From assembly GCA_022709755.1 (NCBI GenBank), contig JAKLIF010000005.1, forward strand, positions 1-64,000: a stretch of DNA of 64,000 nucleotides. The letters are read 5' to 3'. This stretch comes from Elusimicrobiota bacterium (GTDB lineage: Bacteria; Elusimicrobiota; Elusimicrobia; FEN-1173; JAKLIF01). A program made the translations under genes and the position numbers. Below the pieces are notes generated by a model. That model searched no databases. It was not told the origin of the DNA and saw nothing but the letters and a program-made list of their open reading frames with translations. Every line of letters starts with the position of its first letter. Position 1 is the first letter of the stretch. Of the stretch, positions 49,801 to 59,727 are shown piece after piece.

Positions 49801-52370
49801 AATCCCCCGTGACCGTGGGGGGAAGCACCATGACGATCTCCGCCGTCAACAACTTCGACAACCCGAACTATGTCAGCCTGATCGCCAATCCGGTCTACGA
49901 CGGTCTTTATGAACAAGATTCCTCCCAACGATCCCGGGAGCAAGCTCTGGCGTTGGATTTCCAATTGCCGGCGGGCGGTATGGCCACGACCCGGAGCGTC
50001 TACCCGACTCCCCGAGACTTCTCCAAACACAGGGCGTTCCACTTCATGGTCAGTCCGAGCGAAAAAGGCCCGCCGGGCGCCACCCTCGTCGTCCAACTCG
50101 GCTCGGAGACGGACTATTTCGAATACACGATCCCCCTGACCTTCAGCAACTGGCAACTGCTCGGAGCGAATCTGGTGGACGTCAATGACGACGACGTCCC
50201 GGACACATGGGTCCCGTTGGAAGCCAACGCCTCCGTGCGCGTCCAGGGAAGCCCGTCGTTCTCGAGCATCGGGCAGATCAAGGTCGGCGTCCGGAACGAC
50301 TCGGGGGCGCCGATCAACGGCGGCGTTTGGATCAACGAACTCCACGTCACGGGGGCGCGCAAAAAAGTCGGACAGGCCGAACGCCTGAGCGCGGACATCT
50401 CGTGGCCCGGATGGGCGACTTTCGGCGGCAAATACAGGAAGGTGGACCGGCGCTTCCAGACGATCACGTCCCTGGTCACCAACCAGGACAAGATCGACCA
50501 GTCCGGTTACCTGAATTTCAACCGCATCTCCTTCATGCCCATGTCCTTCACGGCCAGTCAGTCGGAGACCATCACCCCGGCCGCCATCCAGACGGGCCCC
50601 TCGGGACTGATCTCCGTGCTGGAGGAGGGGAAGGTGACCAACACCAGCGGATCCGGGAAAGCCGACCTGATCATCCCCTATCTCCCGAAATTGGGGATGG
50701 GATACGACCGGTCCCTCTCCAAGTCCAACATCCTCCAGAGGACGGACGACAAGGAGTCCTACACCGGCAGCACGGATTACACCCTCCCGTTCAAGTTGGA
50801 CATCCTGCCGACCCGGTTCTTGACGTTCCGGCCCCTGCCGGAATATTTTTCCGGGACCTACCGCCGGACGAACTATTTCCTGATCTACGATGCCGACAAG
50901 AAACTCACCGAACTGGCCGTCTCGACCAACACCGCCAACCAGAACAAGAGTATCATCTTCAACAATGCCCGAACCATCGAAATCACCGACGATTGGTCGG
51001 GCCGCATGGGGTTCACCCCGTGGAACGGGCTGAGCATGACGCCGTCGTATTCCATCAAGAAGGTCCGCGAGGAACGGCGATTCACCGAGGACGATCTGGA
51101 ATCCTTCCCCGAATTGAGGCCTTCCAAGAAATATCCGAAATCCATGTCCCAGACGATGGGTCTATCCGCCTCGTGGCGGATCCTCCGATGGTTGGAACCC
51201 CGCGGTTCCTATTCCATGACCGGCACGGAAACCAACGGACTCCCCACGATCTCCACGCCGACCGCCTACGACATCAAGACGCTCGACCGCTCCGGCACGG
51301 CCGAAGGGGCCTGGACGTTCAACGTCAGGGAACTCCTCACCCGGTTCAGACCGACGCGCTCCCTCAGCATCTACACCAGTTACAACATCCAGACGGGCGA
51401 CGCGTATGAGAACCTGGAACGAAATTTCAAGTGGCGCAAGAACTATTGGATCAACAAAAAACCCCTGGAACCGGAGAACGAGGCGGCCCGGAGGAAACAG
51501 TTCACCCAACGTCAGACGCGGAGCCTCAGCGGGAATTGGAACCCCCTGGACTGGATCCCGTTCCCGTTCCGGCTCTCACCCCTGAGAACGTTCTCCACCA
51601 CCGCGAAATACAGCAACACCGACGAACACAAGGAGACCACGGAGACACCGACGGATTCAAAATCCGTCACCTGGCCGGACCTCACGCTGAGCCTGCGCGA
51701 CACAGAGAAATTCTTCTGGCTGGAACGATGGATGGGGAACTCGCAAGCCAACGTCAGGACCAGCCGCCGCTTTTCGGAGACCGTCAAGGTGAATTACACC
51801 GAGAACCGCGACTTCAGTTCCGACTACCGTTTCACTCTCTGGAAACGATTCGATCTTTTCTTCACCTACACGCGCAATTCGAGCCTGGACCTCAACACGC
51901 AGACCATGATCCTCAACAGCATCGGCCGGGACCTCAGTTATTCGTCCCAGATCGGGATGGCTTTCGGCTCCTGGCGATTCACCCCGCGCTACGATTACGT
52001 CAACGGCCTGACGCGGGACGGGAGCGAGAAGACCACGCGCGACCTGACCACCAAGAACTATTCACTCCAGATCTATCTGGACAAGGCCTACCCGTCCGGG
52101 TTCCGCCTTCCTTTCACACGGATCAAGTTCGAGAAGGTGTCCCGGTTCATCCTGAACACGACCCTGCGGTTCGAAAAAAAGCGATCGACCCTCAACGTCG
52201 AACGAGACAACACCAACACCTATGCCGTCGACATCCGCAGCGAATATGAGATCGCCAAGAATTTCCGCCTGACCATCGGCGCGGGGGGCAGCCGAATCAA
52301 GAACAAGATCAAGAAGGACGAAAGCATCCAGACCTATGAACTCAACAGCAGCCTCGTCATCCAGTTCTAA
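46869..52370 (+). CDS. sprA: SprA-like giant outer-membrane protein
   Basis: A 1,833-residue protein with a signal peptide at about 38-62 after an unusually long N-terminal stretch. SprA is the 36-strand barrel translocon of the Bacteroidota T9SS. SprA-type text is seen early: VNVDFDDTKEDKRDISVSY, GDITLSLPSTEFVSYN, QLFGIRTKLKYKRAQFMAIGS (split across residues 275-305). Periodic beta-rich blocks of the barrel continue to the C-terminus, which ends in an aromatic strand. Residues about 815-890 hold Asp/Asn-rich calcium-loop repeats. It is shorter than the roughly 2,400 residues of flavobacterial SprA. The partner PorV-like protein lies at 40798. Confidence 0.82.
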   Translation: MVPNEVRRASNIILSSDDRPAPAGPRVCSRRSPFPETPFFRQIIALILTHLLFFGSFGVIRADEASPATTSSIDIKNQTQNASSQVNLSFDKHSIEEDLGLQEPPPPSTEVPDPANLFHFDQSRWNAARDAIEKGLKPGEEEAPSVFVSTEAIPPPEEEAGFEVELPYESGLVISGRKLIALKLKETRYLSAKKPKELGVKRVQRDLEMQQELQVRIKGKVGRKITVNVDFDDTKEDKRDISVSYQGDPDEIVQEAAFGDITLSLPSTEFVSYNKQLFGIRTKLKYKRAQFMAIGSRTKGVTETKRFAGTVQFEKKEIADTSYIRRRYYQLAFNTAHLPLVTGSEEIWMDDRVGTNNTANTSTMTAVDYALNTTQYTGPFDKLVPGQDYTIDYARGLLTFRSERAVNAVIAVNYTAADGTSLASLGSGSGYKILKTENDLPIIGTGEAGYDRELKTYYSIGRIKIVRDNGRGNFIFATQDLNRNALDVPTTDGKILGYPTNIDVDFETGIFNIASPVKVADATLYSPTPTHKFSYYLEYLYRVKTYLIKPNIVLGSEKVLIDGRLLTRDLDYFIDYDSGYLTFFQEDLITEYSNIEVIYEVAPFGGQLGQTLVGSRTELALVPDRFNVGSTVLYSFSPKPTTLPDIRSTPNSLLLVEADSQIKDMKIPLIPWTMSISGEVAQSRENPNLFGKALVDSMEGIKQEDMTVMDIDFWQYASNPTGGGTTHPSAMALSDEDVKVNTINPFSNTKDSETQRVMNVDFSMAASEQDSLVQGISNAGRDFSKKLYLELLVEGAGTNGSGMDLIVDAGQFNEDADGDGSLDTEDKNQDGTLNQGEDDGWNYDDPGPDNLHNGVDDKSVKIGPNNGRIDAEDLDSDGTKDFIDVTPRAAPLFKLSNGATAANGIKIINPQTRAEENQTDLGFTGWRFIQIPLKIASTEESAFQAIKQVRLTLRAPTANSSAGRVRIGKISFTGNRWESPVTVGGSTMTISAVNNFDNPNYVSLIANPVYDGLYEQDSSQRSREQALALDFQLPAGGMATTRSVYPTPRDFSKHRAFHFMVSPSEKGPPGATLVVQLGSETDYFEYTIPLTFSNWQLLGANLVDVNDDDVPDTWVPLEANASVRVQGSPSFSSIGQIKVGVRNDSGAPINGGVWINELHVTGARKKVGQAERLSADISWPGWATFGGKYRKVDRRFQTITSLVTNQDKIDQSGYLNFNRISFMPMSFTASQSETITPAAIQTGPSGLISVLEEGKVTNTSGSGKADLIIPYLPKLGMGYDRSLSKSNILQRTDDKESYTGSTDYTLPFKLDILPTRFLTFRPLPEYFSGTYRRTNYFLIYDADKKLTELAVSTNTANQNKSIIFNNARTIEITDDWSGRMGFTPWNGLSMTPSYSIKKVREERRFTEDDLESFPELRPSKKYPKSMSQTMGLSASWRILRWLEPRGSYSMTGTETNGLPTISTPTAYDIKTLDRSGTAEGAWTFNVRELLTRFRPTRSLSIYTSYNIQTGDAYENLERNFKWRKNYWINKKPLEPENEAARRKQFTQRQTRSLSGNWNPLDWIPFPFRLSPLRTFSTTAKYSNTDEHKETTETPTDSKSVTWPDLTLSLRDTEKFFWLERWMGNSQANVRTSRRFSETVKVNYTENRDFSSDYRFTLWKRFDLFFTYTRNSSLDLNTQTMILNSIGRDLSYSSQIGMAFGSWRFTPRYDYVNGLTRDGSEKTTRDLTTKNYSLQIYLDKAYPSGFRLPFTRIKFEKVSRFILNTTLRFEKKRSTLNVERDNTNTYAVDIRSEYEIAKNFRLTIGAGGSRIKNKIKKDESIQTYELNSSLVIQF

Positions 52371-53097
52371 CGGACAGCGGTTCCCCGCGTTCTTCCGCTC
52401 CGCCCTCCACCTCCTCTTTCCACAAACCTGTGCCGTCTGCCGCCAAGACATCCAGGGGACGGAAACTGCGCACGGTCTCTGTCCCACCTGTTACGACCGT
52501 TTTCCCGTCTGGGCCGGCCTCGTCTGTCAGTGCTGCGGCGTGCCGCTGCCCGATGGGGGAGAACATTGCTACCATTGCCGGAGGGAGAAACGCTCGTTCT
52601 CCTTCAGCCGGAGCGCCGGACTCTACGAGGGATCCCTGAAAGAATGCCTCCGTCTGTTCAAATATTCCGGAAAAGACTATCTGGCGCGGCCCCTGGGACG
52701 GTTCATGTCGAAAACCCTCCTCACCATCCCCGGACATGACGAGATCTCGGCCATCGTCCCCGTCCCGCTCCACTTCATCAAGCGACGCCTCCGAGGATAC
52801 AACCAAGCCGAACGGCTCGCGCGGGTCCTTTCCGAGGGAGGAATCGCCCCGGTGTGTTCCGATCGGTTGAAACGCCGAAAACACACCCCGTCGCAGACGC
52901 GATTGAACCGGGACGAACGCAAGCGGAATATGAGCGACGCGTTCCTCTCCCGGCCATGGCCCGCTTCTCTGGGCGCGCGCGTGCTCCTGGTGGACGACGT
53001 GTGCACGACGGGCGCCACTTTGGATTCTTGCGCCCACGCCCTGATCGAGGCTGGCGTGAAGAGCGTCATCGCCCTGACCGTCGCCAGACAACTCTGA
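52336..53097 (+). CDS. ComF-family phosphoribosyltransferase-like protein
   Basis: A 253-residue protein. Four CxxC-type pairs between about residues 30 and 86 (CAVC, CPTC, CQCC, CYHC) form a double zinc ribbon, and the C-terminal half is a type I PRTase fold with VLLVDDVCTTGATLDS (about 215-230) as PRPP loop. ComF proteins support DNA uptake in naturally competent bacteria. The only sensible start, ATG 52336, overlaps the end of the SprA-like gene by 35 nt in another frame. trmL follows 14 nt later. Confidence 0.85.
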   Translation: MNSTAASSSSSNGQRFPAFFRSALHLLFPQTCAVCRQDIQGTETAHGLCPTCYDRFPVWAGLVCQCCGVPLPDGGEHCYHCRREKRSFSFSRSAGLYEGSLKECLRLFKYSGKDYLARPLGRFMSKTLLTIPGHDEISAIVPVPLHFIKRRLRGYNQAERLARVLSEGGIAPVCSDRLKRRKHTPSQTRLNRDERKRNMSDAFLSRPWPASLGARVLLVDDVCTTGATLDSCAHALIEAGVKSVIALTVARQL

Positions 53098-53111
53098 GAG
53101 CGGCCGCCGAG

Positions 53112-53569
53112 ATGCCCTATCACGTCGTTTTGGTCGAACCGGAAATCCCCTGGAACACCGGAAACATCGCCCGGACTTGCGTCGGGACCGGAAGCATTCT
53201 CCATTTGGTCGGCCGGTGCGGTTTCTCCTTGGAGGACAAAGACCTCAAACGGGCCGGATTGGACTATTGGCCGAAATTGGCGCTGAGACGACATCCGTCC
53301 TGGAGCGACTTCTTAAAGACAGTCCCGCCCCAGAGCGTCCTGCTCCTCCTGTCGACCAAAGGGAAACATCCCTATTGGGAAGCCTCCATCCCCGACGGCT
53401 CCTATCTGATTTTCGGGAGTGAAACGCGGGGGCTTCCTGCCGAACTGTTGGGGCGATGGGGAAAAAACGTCTACCGGATCCCCATCACCGAGGACATCCG
53501 CTCCCTCAACCTCTCCACGGCCGCCGGGATCGTCCTCTACGAGGCGATCCGCCAGAAAAACTGCCCGAT

Positions 53570-53573
<4 letters not shown>
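53112..53573 (+). CDS. trmL: tRNA (cytidine/uridine-34-2'-O)-methyltransferase
   Basis: A 153-residue SPOUT methyltransferase that methylates the wobble ribose of certain tRNA-Leu. PEIPWNTGNIARTC (about 10-23), LIFGSETRGLP (about 102-112) and SLNLSTAAGIVLYEA (about 133-147) are the three family blocks; the last includes the trefoil knot. The frame opens 86 codons upstream inside comF, but the conserved protein starts at MPYHVVLVEPE. The -35 of the gapA promoter overlaps its stop codon. Confidence 0.9.
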
Positions 53574-54750
<1,177 letters not shown>

Positions 54751-54765
54751 TCCGTATCTCATCAC

Positions 54766-54817
54766 GAAGAAGGGGAGGATGGAACTCGAAATCGAAATGA
54801 GCATCCTCCCCTTCTTC
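54766..54817 (+). terminator. Intrinsic terminator-like hairpin behind gapA
   Basis: A perfect 16-bp stem: GAAGAAGGGGAGGATG (54766-54781) and CATCCTCCCCTTCTTC (54802-54817), with a 20-nt loop. Only ATTTG follows, so the T-tract is weak, but the stem is strong and lies 15 nt after the gapA stop. Confidence 0.7.
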
Positions 54818-54845
54818 ATTTGAACCCGTTTTTCAGGACGACGCC

Positions 54846-56768
54846 ATGAAACTCCCTCACCGCCTCAAGACGCGGATATTCCTTTTTTCCACTGGATTGA
54901 CCCTTTTCCTGGTCATCCTCTCTCTATTTCTCGTCCACTTCTTCGGTCTCAAGCTCATCCGCAAGAACAGCCGCCAGGAATTACTGCTCACCAATCAGGT
55001 TTTGAACAGGGTATTGGAAGCCCGATACCAACAACTGATGGTGTCTTCCCACCATCTCCGCGACGATGCCAAGCTGGTCGCCGGGTTGAAAGCCAATCAG
55101 TCCGTCAAAATACGGGAAGCCGTCACCGAACATCAGCGCCACCTAAAAACGAGCCACATCATCATCGCCGACAAGAAGGGCCGGATCATCTTCGACGGGA
55201 CCAATCCCCGTGACATTGATCTTTCCACAAAAACCGCGTTGTCGCCCTACATCCAGAAAGCCCTGGCCGGAGAAACGACGTTCGACATCCACATCGAGGA
55301 CCAACACGCCTTCCAGGTCTATTATTCACCGATTTACGATCCGGCCGATCCATCCCATCGAACGATCCTGGGACTGACCGGATTGGGGTTCCCGCTGAAC
55401 GACCGGGCGATCCAATCCATCATGGATATCGGCCGGATGAACATCAGCTTTTTATCCGAGGGGCGTTTCGCCGCCTCCACTCTTCCGCCGAACGAAATCC
55501 AGACCTGGAAAAACGATTTTTCCGGCATGCCTTCCTCGGCGAAATTTCCTTACTTCATAAGCCACAAACTGTCGGGGAATCAAACGATGGAACTCTGGAA
55601 CCAGACAGGGACGGGATCCATCCATTACGTCATCCATCAGTCGCTGAGCGACTCGGAGCGGATCCTCTCCCAATTCCAGTTCATCCTCCTCGCGCTGGGC
55701 CTCTCCTGCGTAGCCTTGGCCGGCGTCTTCAGCCTCCGGCTATCGAAGACCCTCCAGCAGCCGATCCAGGACCTCATCCAGGGGACCCGCCTGGTCATCG
55801 ACGGCCGTTACACGCAGAGACTGACGGTCCACCAGAACGATGAGATCGGAGAATTGACCGGCTATTTCAACCAGATGCTGCAGGGCCTCCAACAAAAGGA
55901 ACACATCCGGAGCGCCATGAACAAGGTGGTCTCACGCGAAATCGCCGAGGAACTTCTGAAAAGCCAACTCAAGCTGGGAGGAGAGATCCGGTTCTGCACC
56001 ATCCTCTTTTCCGATATACGCAATTTCACGTCCATCTCGGAATCCCTGGACCCCCAGGAGATGATCGGGATGCTCAACGATTATCTCACCCTGATGAGCC
56101 AGATCATCGAGACGAAGCAGGGGGTCATCGACAAATACATCGGGGACACGATCATGGCCCTGTTCGGGGCTCCCATCTCCCACATCGACGATGTCAACAA
56201 CTGCCTCCACGGAGCTCTCGAGATGCTCTGGGCCCTCAACGATTTCAATTACCGGCGCTCCTGGGAGAAGAAACCGACGATACGGATCGGGATCGGGATC
56301 AACACCGGCCCCGTCGTCGCCGGGAACATGGGGTCCGAGAACAGACTCAACTACACCGTCCTGGGAGACACCGTCAACCTGGCTTTCCGCCTGCAAAGTC
56401 TCACGCGGCTCTATAAGGTCAACTGCATCATCAGTGAATACACGGCCAAAGAAGCGAAAGGAAACTTCCTTTTCCGCGAGCTGGACTTGGTGCGCGTCAA
56501 GGGAAGGTCCGCCCCCGTCAGGATCTTCGAGTTGTGGGATCAGGAACAGAATCGGGAGGCTTTGTCGGAGTTCTTCCAAAAATTCCAGAACGCCCGCCAG
56601 TTCTATATTTTGGGGGACTGGAACAGGGCTGAGATACTCTTCAAACAGGCCTGCGAGATGCGCCCCGATGACGGACCGAGCCAGTTGTTCCTCGAAAGGA
56701 CCCGGGATTATCTGAAGACCCCTCCGCCCGTCGATTGGGACGGGGTCTACACGGTCCCGACGAAATAG
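54846..56768 (+). CDS. Membrane-bound class III adenylate cyclase with sensor and HAMP domains
   Basis: A 640-residue protein: transmembrane helix at about 11-34, an extracytoplasmic sensor region (about 35-275), a second helix (about 278-298), HAMP (about 300-352), then the cyclase domain. Metal-binding aspartates are Asp390 in FSDIRNFTS and Asp434 in YIGDTIM; GINTGPVVAGNMG and NYTVLGDTVNLAFRLQ contain the substrate and transition-state residues, and the Lys/Asp pattern favours ATP. A TPR-like tail (about 575-625) follows. It should make cAMP in response to an outside signal. A Crp-type operator lies at 39652. Confidence 0.9.
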   Translation: MKLPHRLKTRIFLFSTGLTLFLVILSLFLVHFFGLKLIRKNSRQELLLTNQVLNRVLEARYQQLMVSSHHLRDDAKLVAGLKANQSVKIREAVTEHQRHLKTSHIIIADKKGRIIFDGTNPRDIDLSTKTALSPYIQKALAGETTFDIHIEDQHAFQVYYSPIYDPADPSHRTILGLTGLGFPLNDRAIQSIMDIGRMNISFLSEGRFAASTLPPNEIQTWKNDFSGMPSSAKFPYFISHKLSGNQTMELWNQTGTGSIHYVIHQSLSDSERILSQFQFILLALGLSCVALAGVFSLRLSKTLQQPIQDLIQGTRLVIDGRYTQRLTVHQNDEIGELTGYFNQMLQGLQQKEHIRSAMNKVVSREIAEELLKSQLKLGGEIRFCTILFSDIRNFTSISESLDPQEMIGMLNDYLTLMSQIIETKQGVIDKYIGDTIMALFGAPISHIDDVNNCLHGALEMLWALNDFNYRRSWEKKPTIRIGIGINTGPVVAGNMGSENRLNYTVLGDTVNLAFRLQSLTRLYKVNCIISEYTAKEAKGNFLFRELDLVRVKGRSAPVRIFELWDQEQNREALSEFFQKFQNARQFYILGDWNRAEILFKQACEMRPDDGPSQLFLERTRDYLKTPPPVDWDGVYTVPTK

Positions 56769-56804
56769 GCCGCCCAGAACCCGCCCCCGTCTCCCCGACC
56801 GGAC

Positions 56805-57836
56805 ATGATGGCTCTCCTTCACACTTTCCAATCAATCGCACACGCCTTGAAACACAATGTCGTTGTCAAATTATTGATCGTCAGCGTTCTCCTTTTCACG
56901 GCCTGCGAATACCTCGCCCGACAAACGAATCTATTCTACCCACGGAAGATATCCGATCTGATGCGCCTCCAGAAGGATTATCGTCACCCTCACCCTTACA
57001 CGATGTTCACCGAACCGATCCACTATCCACCGACAGACAAAAGCCCCGACGAATACCGAGTGATCATGACCGGCGGATCGACGGTCCAGTTCGGCAACCC
57101 GCCCCTCCCGGACCTCCTTCAACAATCGGCGGCCGGAAACAACTTTCACAGGACCAAGGTCTATAATTTCGGCGTGATCTCCCAGAATTCGGGGCAAGAA
57201 CTCGCTCAACTGGTTCATTCGATCGTGGATTACAAACCGGACCTCGTCATATTTTATGACGGGGGGAACGACATCCTCGACCCCTTCCACAGTGACCCCC
57301 GGCCCGGTTACCCATTCAACTTCATCGTCTATCAAAAGAATCCTCTGATGTACAAAGCCGGTCATTACCCGCTTTTTTCCCTCATCCTATTCAAAAGCCA
57401 ACTCATCCGGATGCTCTTCAAAGGATATTTCGAAGAACATTTCCTCAACCTGAAAGAGCTCCGAAAAAAGGTGGGGTATCGATCAGAACCCTGGCGCCAA
57501 CAGATCGCCGATGAATATCTCAAGAACATCCTGAAAGCCGAAAGAATCGCCCATCAATTCGACAGTCAATTCATCGCCTTCTTTCAGCCCCTCCGTTATA
57601 ACCAGAAAAAACCCAACCCCGACTTAGATGAAGCCAGGGCCTTTCACGCCCAGGATGTATCCCGAAAAATCCGCGAGGGGATGCAACGCTTCCCCTCGTT
57701 GTCTATCGTGGATTTATCCGGGACCGTCGCCGATCAGCGGGAGGACATATTCTGGGATGACATCCACGTGAACGACGATTACAACGCGGTCATCGCCGGG
57801 CAGATCTTCCACCACATCCGGAAATACTTAAAATGA
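56805..57836 (+). CDS. Membrane-anchored SGNH/GDSL-type hydrolase
   Basis: A 343-residue protein with an N-terminal membrane helix (about 22-38) and an extracytoplasmic SGNH domain. MTGGSTVQF provides Ser92, YDGGNDILDP (block III Asn) is at about 151-160, and DDIHVNDDY gives Asp319/His321 of the C-terminal block. This arrangement is typical of esterases or acyltransferase-like proteins acting on cell-surface glycans. An ATG one codon on (56808) is equally possible. It lies alone between the cyclase gene and the pgk promoter. Confidence 0.78.
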   Translation: MMALLHTFQSIAHALKHNVVVKLLIVSVLLFTACEYLARQTNLFYPRKISDLMRLQKDYRHPHPYTMFTEPIHYPPTDKSPDEYRVIMTGGSTVQFGNPPLPDLLQQSAAGNNFHRTKVYNFGVISQNSGQELAQLVHSIVDYKPDLVIFYDGGNDILDPFHSDPRPGYPFNFIVYQKNPLMYKAGHYPLFSLILFKSQLIRMLFKGYFEEHFLNLKELRKKVGYRSEPWRQQIADEYLKNILKAERIAHQFDSQFIAFFQPLRYNQKKPNPDLDEARAFHAQDVSRKIREGMQRFPSLSIVDLSGTVADQREDIFWDDIHVNDDYNAVIAGQIFHHIRKYLK

Positions 57837-57866
57837 CGGGCGGACCGCGGAATCCGTCAGACGCCT

Positions 57867-57918
57867 TTGACAATGCGTCCTGTAGATATTAGAATAACGC
57901 ATCCAATCCGGTGATTGG
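57867..57918 (+). promoter_or_regulatory. Promoter and 5' stem-loop of pgk-secG
   Basis: TTGACA (57867-57872), 17-nt spacer and TAGAAT (57890-57895) predict a start about 57902. The RNA would begin with a stem CCAATC (57903-57908) / GATTGG (57913-57918), a 5' hairpin that may protect the transcript. An AGAGG ribosome site follows before the ATG at 57949. Confidence 0.76.
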
Positions 57919-57948
57919 GATATTCATTTTCCATCGAAAGAGGTTTTT

Positions 57949-59142
57949 ATGAGTCAATTAAAATCAGTCAAGCAGTTGGATGTCCGAGGAAAGCGCGTCC
58001 TCGTCCGGGTGGACTACAACGTCCCGTTGGATAACGGAACCGTAACGGATGACACACGGCTCACCGCGTCCCTGCCGACCCTCCATTATCTCCGGGAGCA
58101 AAAAGCGCGCATCATCCTGATCTCCCACCTGGGCCGCCCCAAGGGGAAACCCGACCCGAAATACAGTTTGGCCCCCGTGGCGCGACGGCTGGGGATGCTC
58201 CTTAAAACCCCGGTCGAGTTCGTATCCGATTGCATCGGCCCCGGCGTGGAAACCGCCGTCAAAAATTTGAAGGAAGGGAACCTCGTTTTGCTGGAGAACC
58301 TGCGTTACTATCCCCACGAAGAGAAAAACGACGTCCAATTCGCCAAAGACCTGGCCAAGAACGCGGACTTTTTCGTGCAAGATGCCTTCGGCGCAGTCCA
58401 TCGCGCCCATGCATCGACCGCCCAGCTTCCGGCACTGTTGCCGTCCGCCGCCGGATTCCTTCTCTCCAAGGAGTTGGAGTTCCTCGGTAAAGTCCGCGGC
58501 AATCCGGCCAAACCTTTCGTCGCGCTCGTGGGCGGGGCGAAAGTGTCCGACAAGATATCCGTTTTGGAAAAACTCCTCGACAAAGTGGACACGCTCGCCA
58601 TCGGCGGAGCCATGGCCTACACGTTCTTGCTGGCGCAAAAGATTCCCGTTGGAAAATCCCTTGTGGAAACCGACAAATTGGATATGGCGCGATCGCTCAT
58701 CGACAAAGCGAAGACGAAGGGGATATCGCTCCTCCTTCCCCGCGACCACATGATCGTCAAAGACGTCAAGGATGAGGCGTCGGCCACCTACACCGAGGAT
58801 CCGTCGATTCCCGGAGACTGGCTCGGAGTTGACATCGGACCCAACAGCATCCAACATCTCGCGGGCCCGATCCAATCGGCCAAGACCCTGTTCTGGAACG
58901 GCCCGATGGGTATCTTCGAGATCGAACGTTACTCCCGGGGAACCATGGAAGTCGCTCGGATGGCCGCCCAAGCGGCACAGAAGGGGACCACGGTCGTCAT
59001 CGGCGGGGGGGACAGCGTGGCGGCCGTCCAATCGGCCGGCGTCGCCGATCAGATCACCCATATATCGACGGGTGGAGGAGCTTCCTTGGAATTCCTGGAG
59101 GGGAAGACACTCCCGGGCGTGGCCGCGCTCCCGACAATATAG
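57949..59142 (+). CDS. pgk: Phosphoglycerate kinase
   Basis: A 397-residue glycolytic kinase. RVDYNVPL (about 18-25) and SHLGRPKGKPDPKYSL (about 61-76) bind 3-phosphoglycerate, VGGAKVSDK (about 187-195) is in the nucleotide domain, and FWNGPMGIFE plus GGGDSVAAV (about 346-354) close the ATP site. The next gene is secG after 9 nt; triosephosphate isomerase, commonly between these two, is missing. Confidence 0.97.
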   Translation: MSQLKSVKQLDVRGKRVLVRVDYNVPLDNGTVTDDTRLTASLPTLHYLREQKARIILISHLGRPKGKPDPKYSLAPVARRLGMLLKTPVEFVSDCIGPGVETAVKNLKEGNLVLLENLRYYPHEEKNDVQFAKDLAKNADFFVQDAFGAVHRAHASTAQLPALLPSAAGFLLSKELEFLGKVRGNPAKPFVALVGGAKVSDKISVLEKLLDKVDTLAIGGAMAYTFLLAQKIPVGKSLVETDKLDMARSLIDKAKTKGISLLLPRDHMIVKDVKDEASATYTEDPSIPGDWLGVDIGPNSIQHLAGPIQSAKTLFWNGPMGIFEIERYSRGTMEVARMAAQAAQKGTTVVIGGGDSVAAVQSAGVADQITHISTGGGASLEFLEGKTLPGVAALPTI

Positions 59143-59151
59143 GAGGACATC

Positions 59152-59544
59152 ATGTATACCTTGGCCCTTACCATCCACGTCATCATCTGTGCACTGGTCA
59201 TCTTCATCGTGCTCATCCAGTCCGGAAAGGGAGCCGGTCTTTCCGGCGTCTTCGGCGCCGGCGGGGGGGATGCCCTTTTTTCCGCACCGTCTGGAACCAA
59301 TTTCATCAAGAAACTCACGACAGGTCTCGCCATCGGCTTCTTCCTCACGGCCCTCACATTGACGTACCTGTCCGCGCGGCGCGGTTTGCGCACGGTCACT
59401 CAGGGCCCGTGGACCGGAGCAGGGCCCGCCGGAGCGATGCAGCCTGTCACAGTCCCTGTTCCAGCCCCCTCAGCCACGACAGGATCCCAATCTCAAATAC
59501 CCTCAGCAGCAAGCGAGAAGACCCCGGTATCTGGTAAAAAGTAG
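59152..59544 (+). CDS. secG: Preprotein translocase subunit SecG
   Basis: A 130-residue inner-membrane protein of the SecYEG channel. Two helices (about 3-22 and 57-78) flank the conserved IQSGKGAGLSGVFGAGG loop, where the Gly-rich stretch follows SGKG. The C-terminal 45 residues form a Pro/Ala/Thr-rich tail, common in SecG. An AGGAGG ribosome site lies 5 nt before the ATG. tRNA-Leu follows after 4 nt. Confidence 0.93.
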   Translation: MYTLALTIHVIICALVIFIVLIQSGKGAGLSGVFGAGGGDALFSAPSGTNFIKKLTTGLAIGFFLTALTLTYLSARRGLRTVTQGPWTGAGPAGAMQPVTVPVPAPSATTGSQSQIPSAASEKTPVSGKK

Positions 59545-59548
59545 CAGC

Positions 59549-59630
59549 GCGCGGGTGGCGGAATCGGCAGACGCGTACGTTTGAGGGGCGTATGGGGTAA
59601 CCCGTGCGGGTTCAAGTCCCGCCCCGCGCA
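59549..59630 (+). tRNA. tRNA-Leu (anticodon GAG)
   Basis: An 82-nt tRNA with acceptor GCGCGGG/CCCGCGC, D-arm GCG...CGC, anticodon stem-loop with loop TTGAGGG (anticodon GAG at 59583-59585), a long variable arm TGGGGTAACCC typical of class II tRNA, and T-arm GCGGG TTCAAGT CCCGC. CCA is not encoded; seven T residues follow directly (59631-59637) and may end transcription. Confidence 0.95.
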
Positions 59631-59690
59631 TTTTTTTGCCACCGGATACAGTCCTTCCCCTCGAAGCATCTCCCGTCAAAACCGTCATAT

Positions 59691-59719
59691 TTGACACTTC
59701 AAGTCATGTTTGTTAGGAT
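59691..59719 (+). promoter_or_regulatory. Promoter of the Rrf2-family regulator gene
   Basis: TTGACA (59691-59696), 17-nt spacer, TAGGAT (59714-59719). The predicted start (about 59726) is 2 nt before the ATG at 59728, so the mRNA would be nearly leaderless. Confidence 0.65.
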
Positions 59720-59727
59720 GGGCAGGC

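Noticed and set aside
47436-50345. A 969-codon open frame on the minus strand
   Set aside because: It lies entirely antisense to the SprA-like gene, whose codon pattern keeps the opposite frame open. Its translation is a low-complexity mix of Val/Asp/Gly/Arg with no domain.
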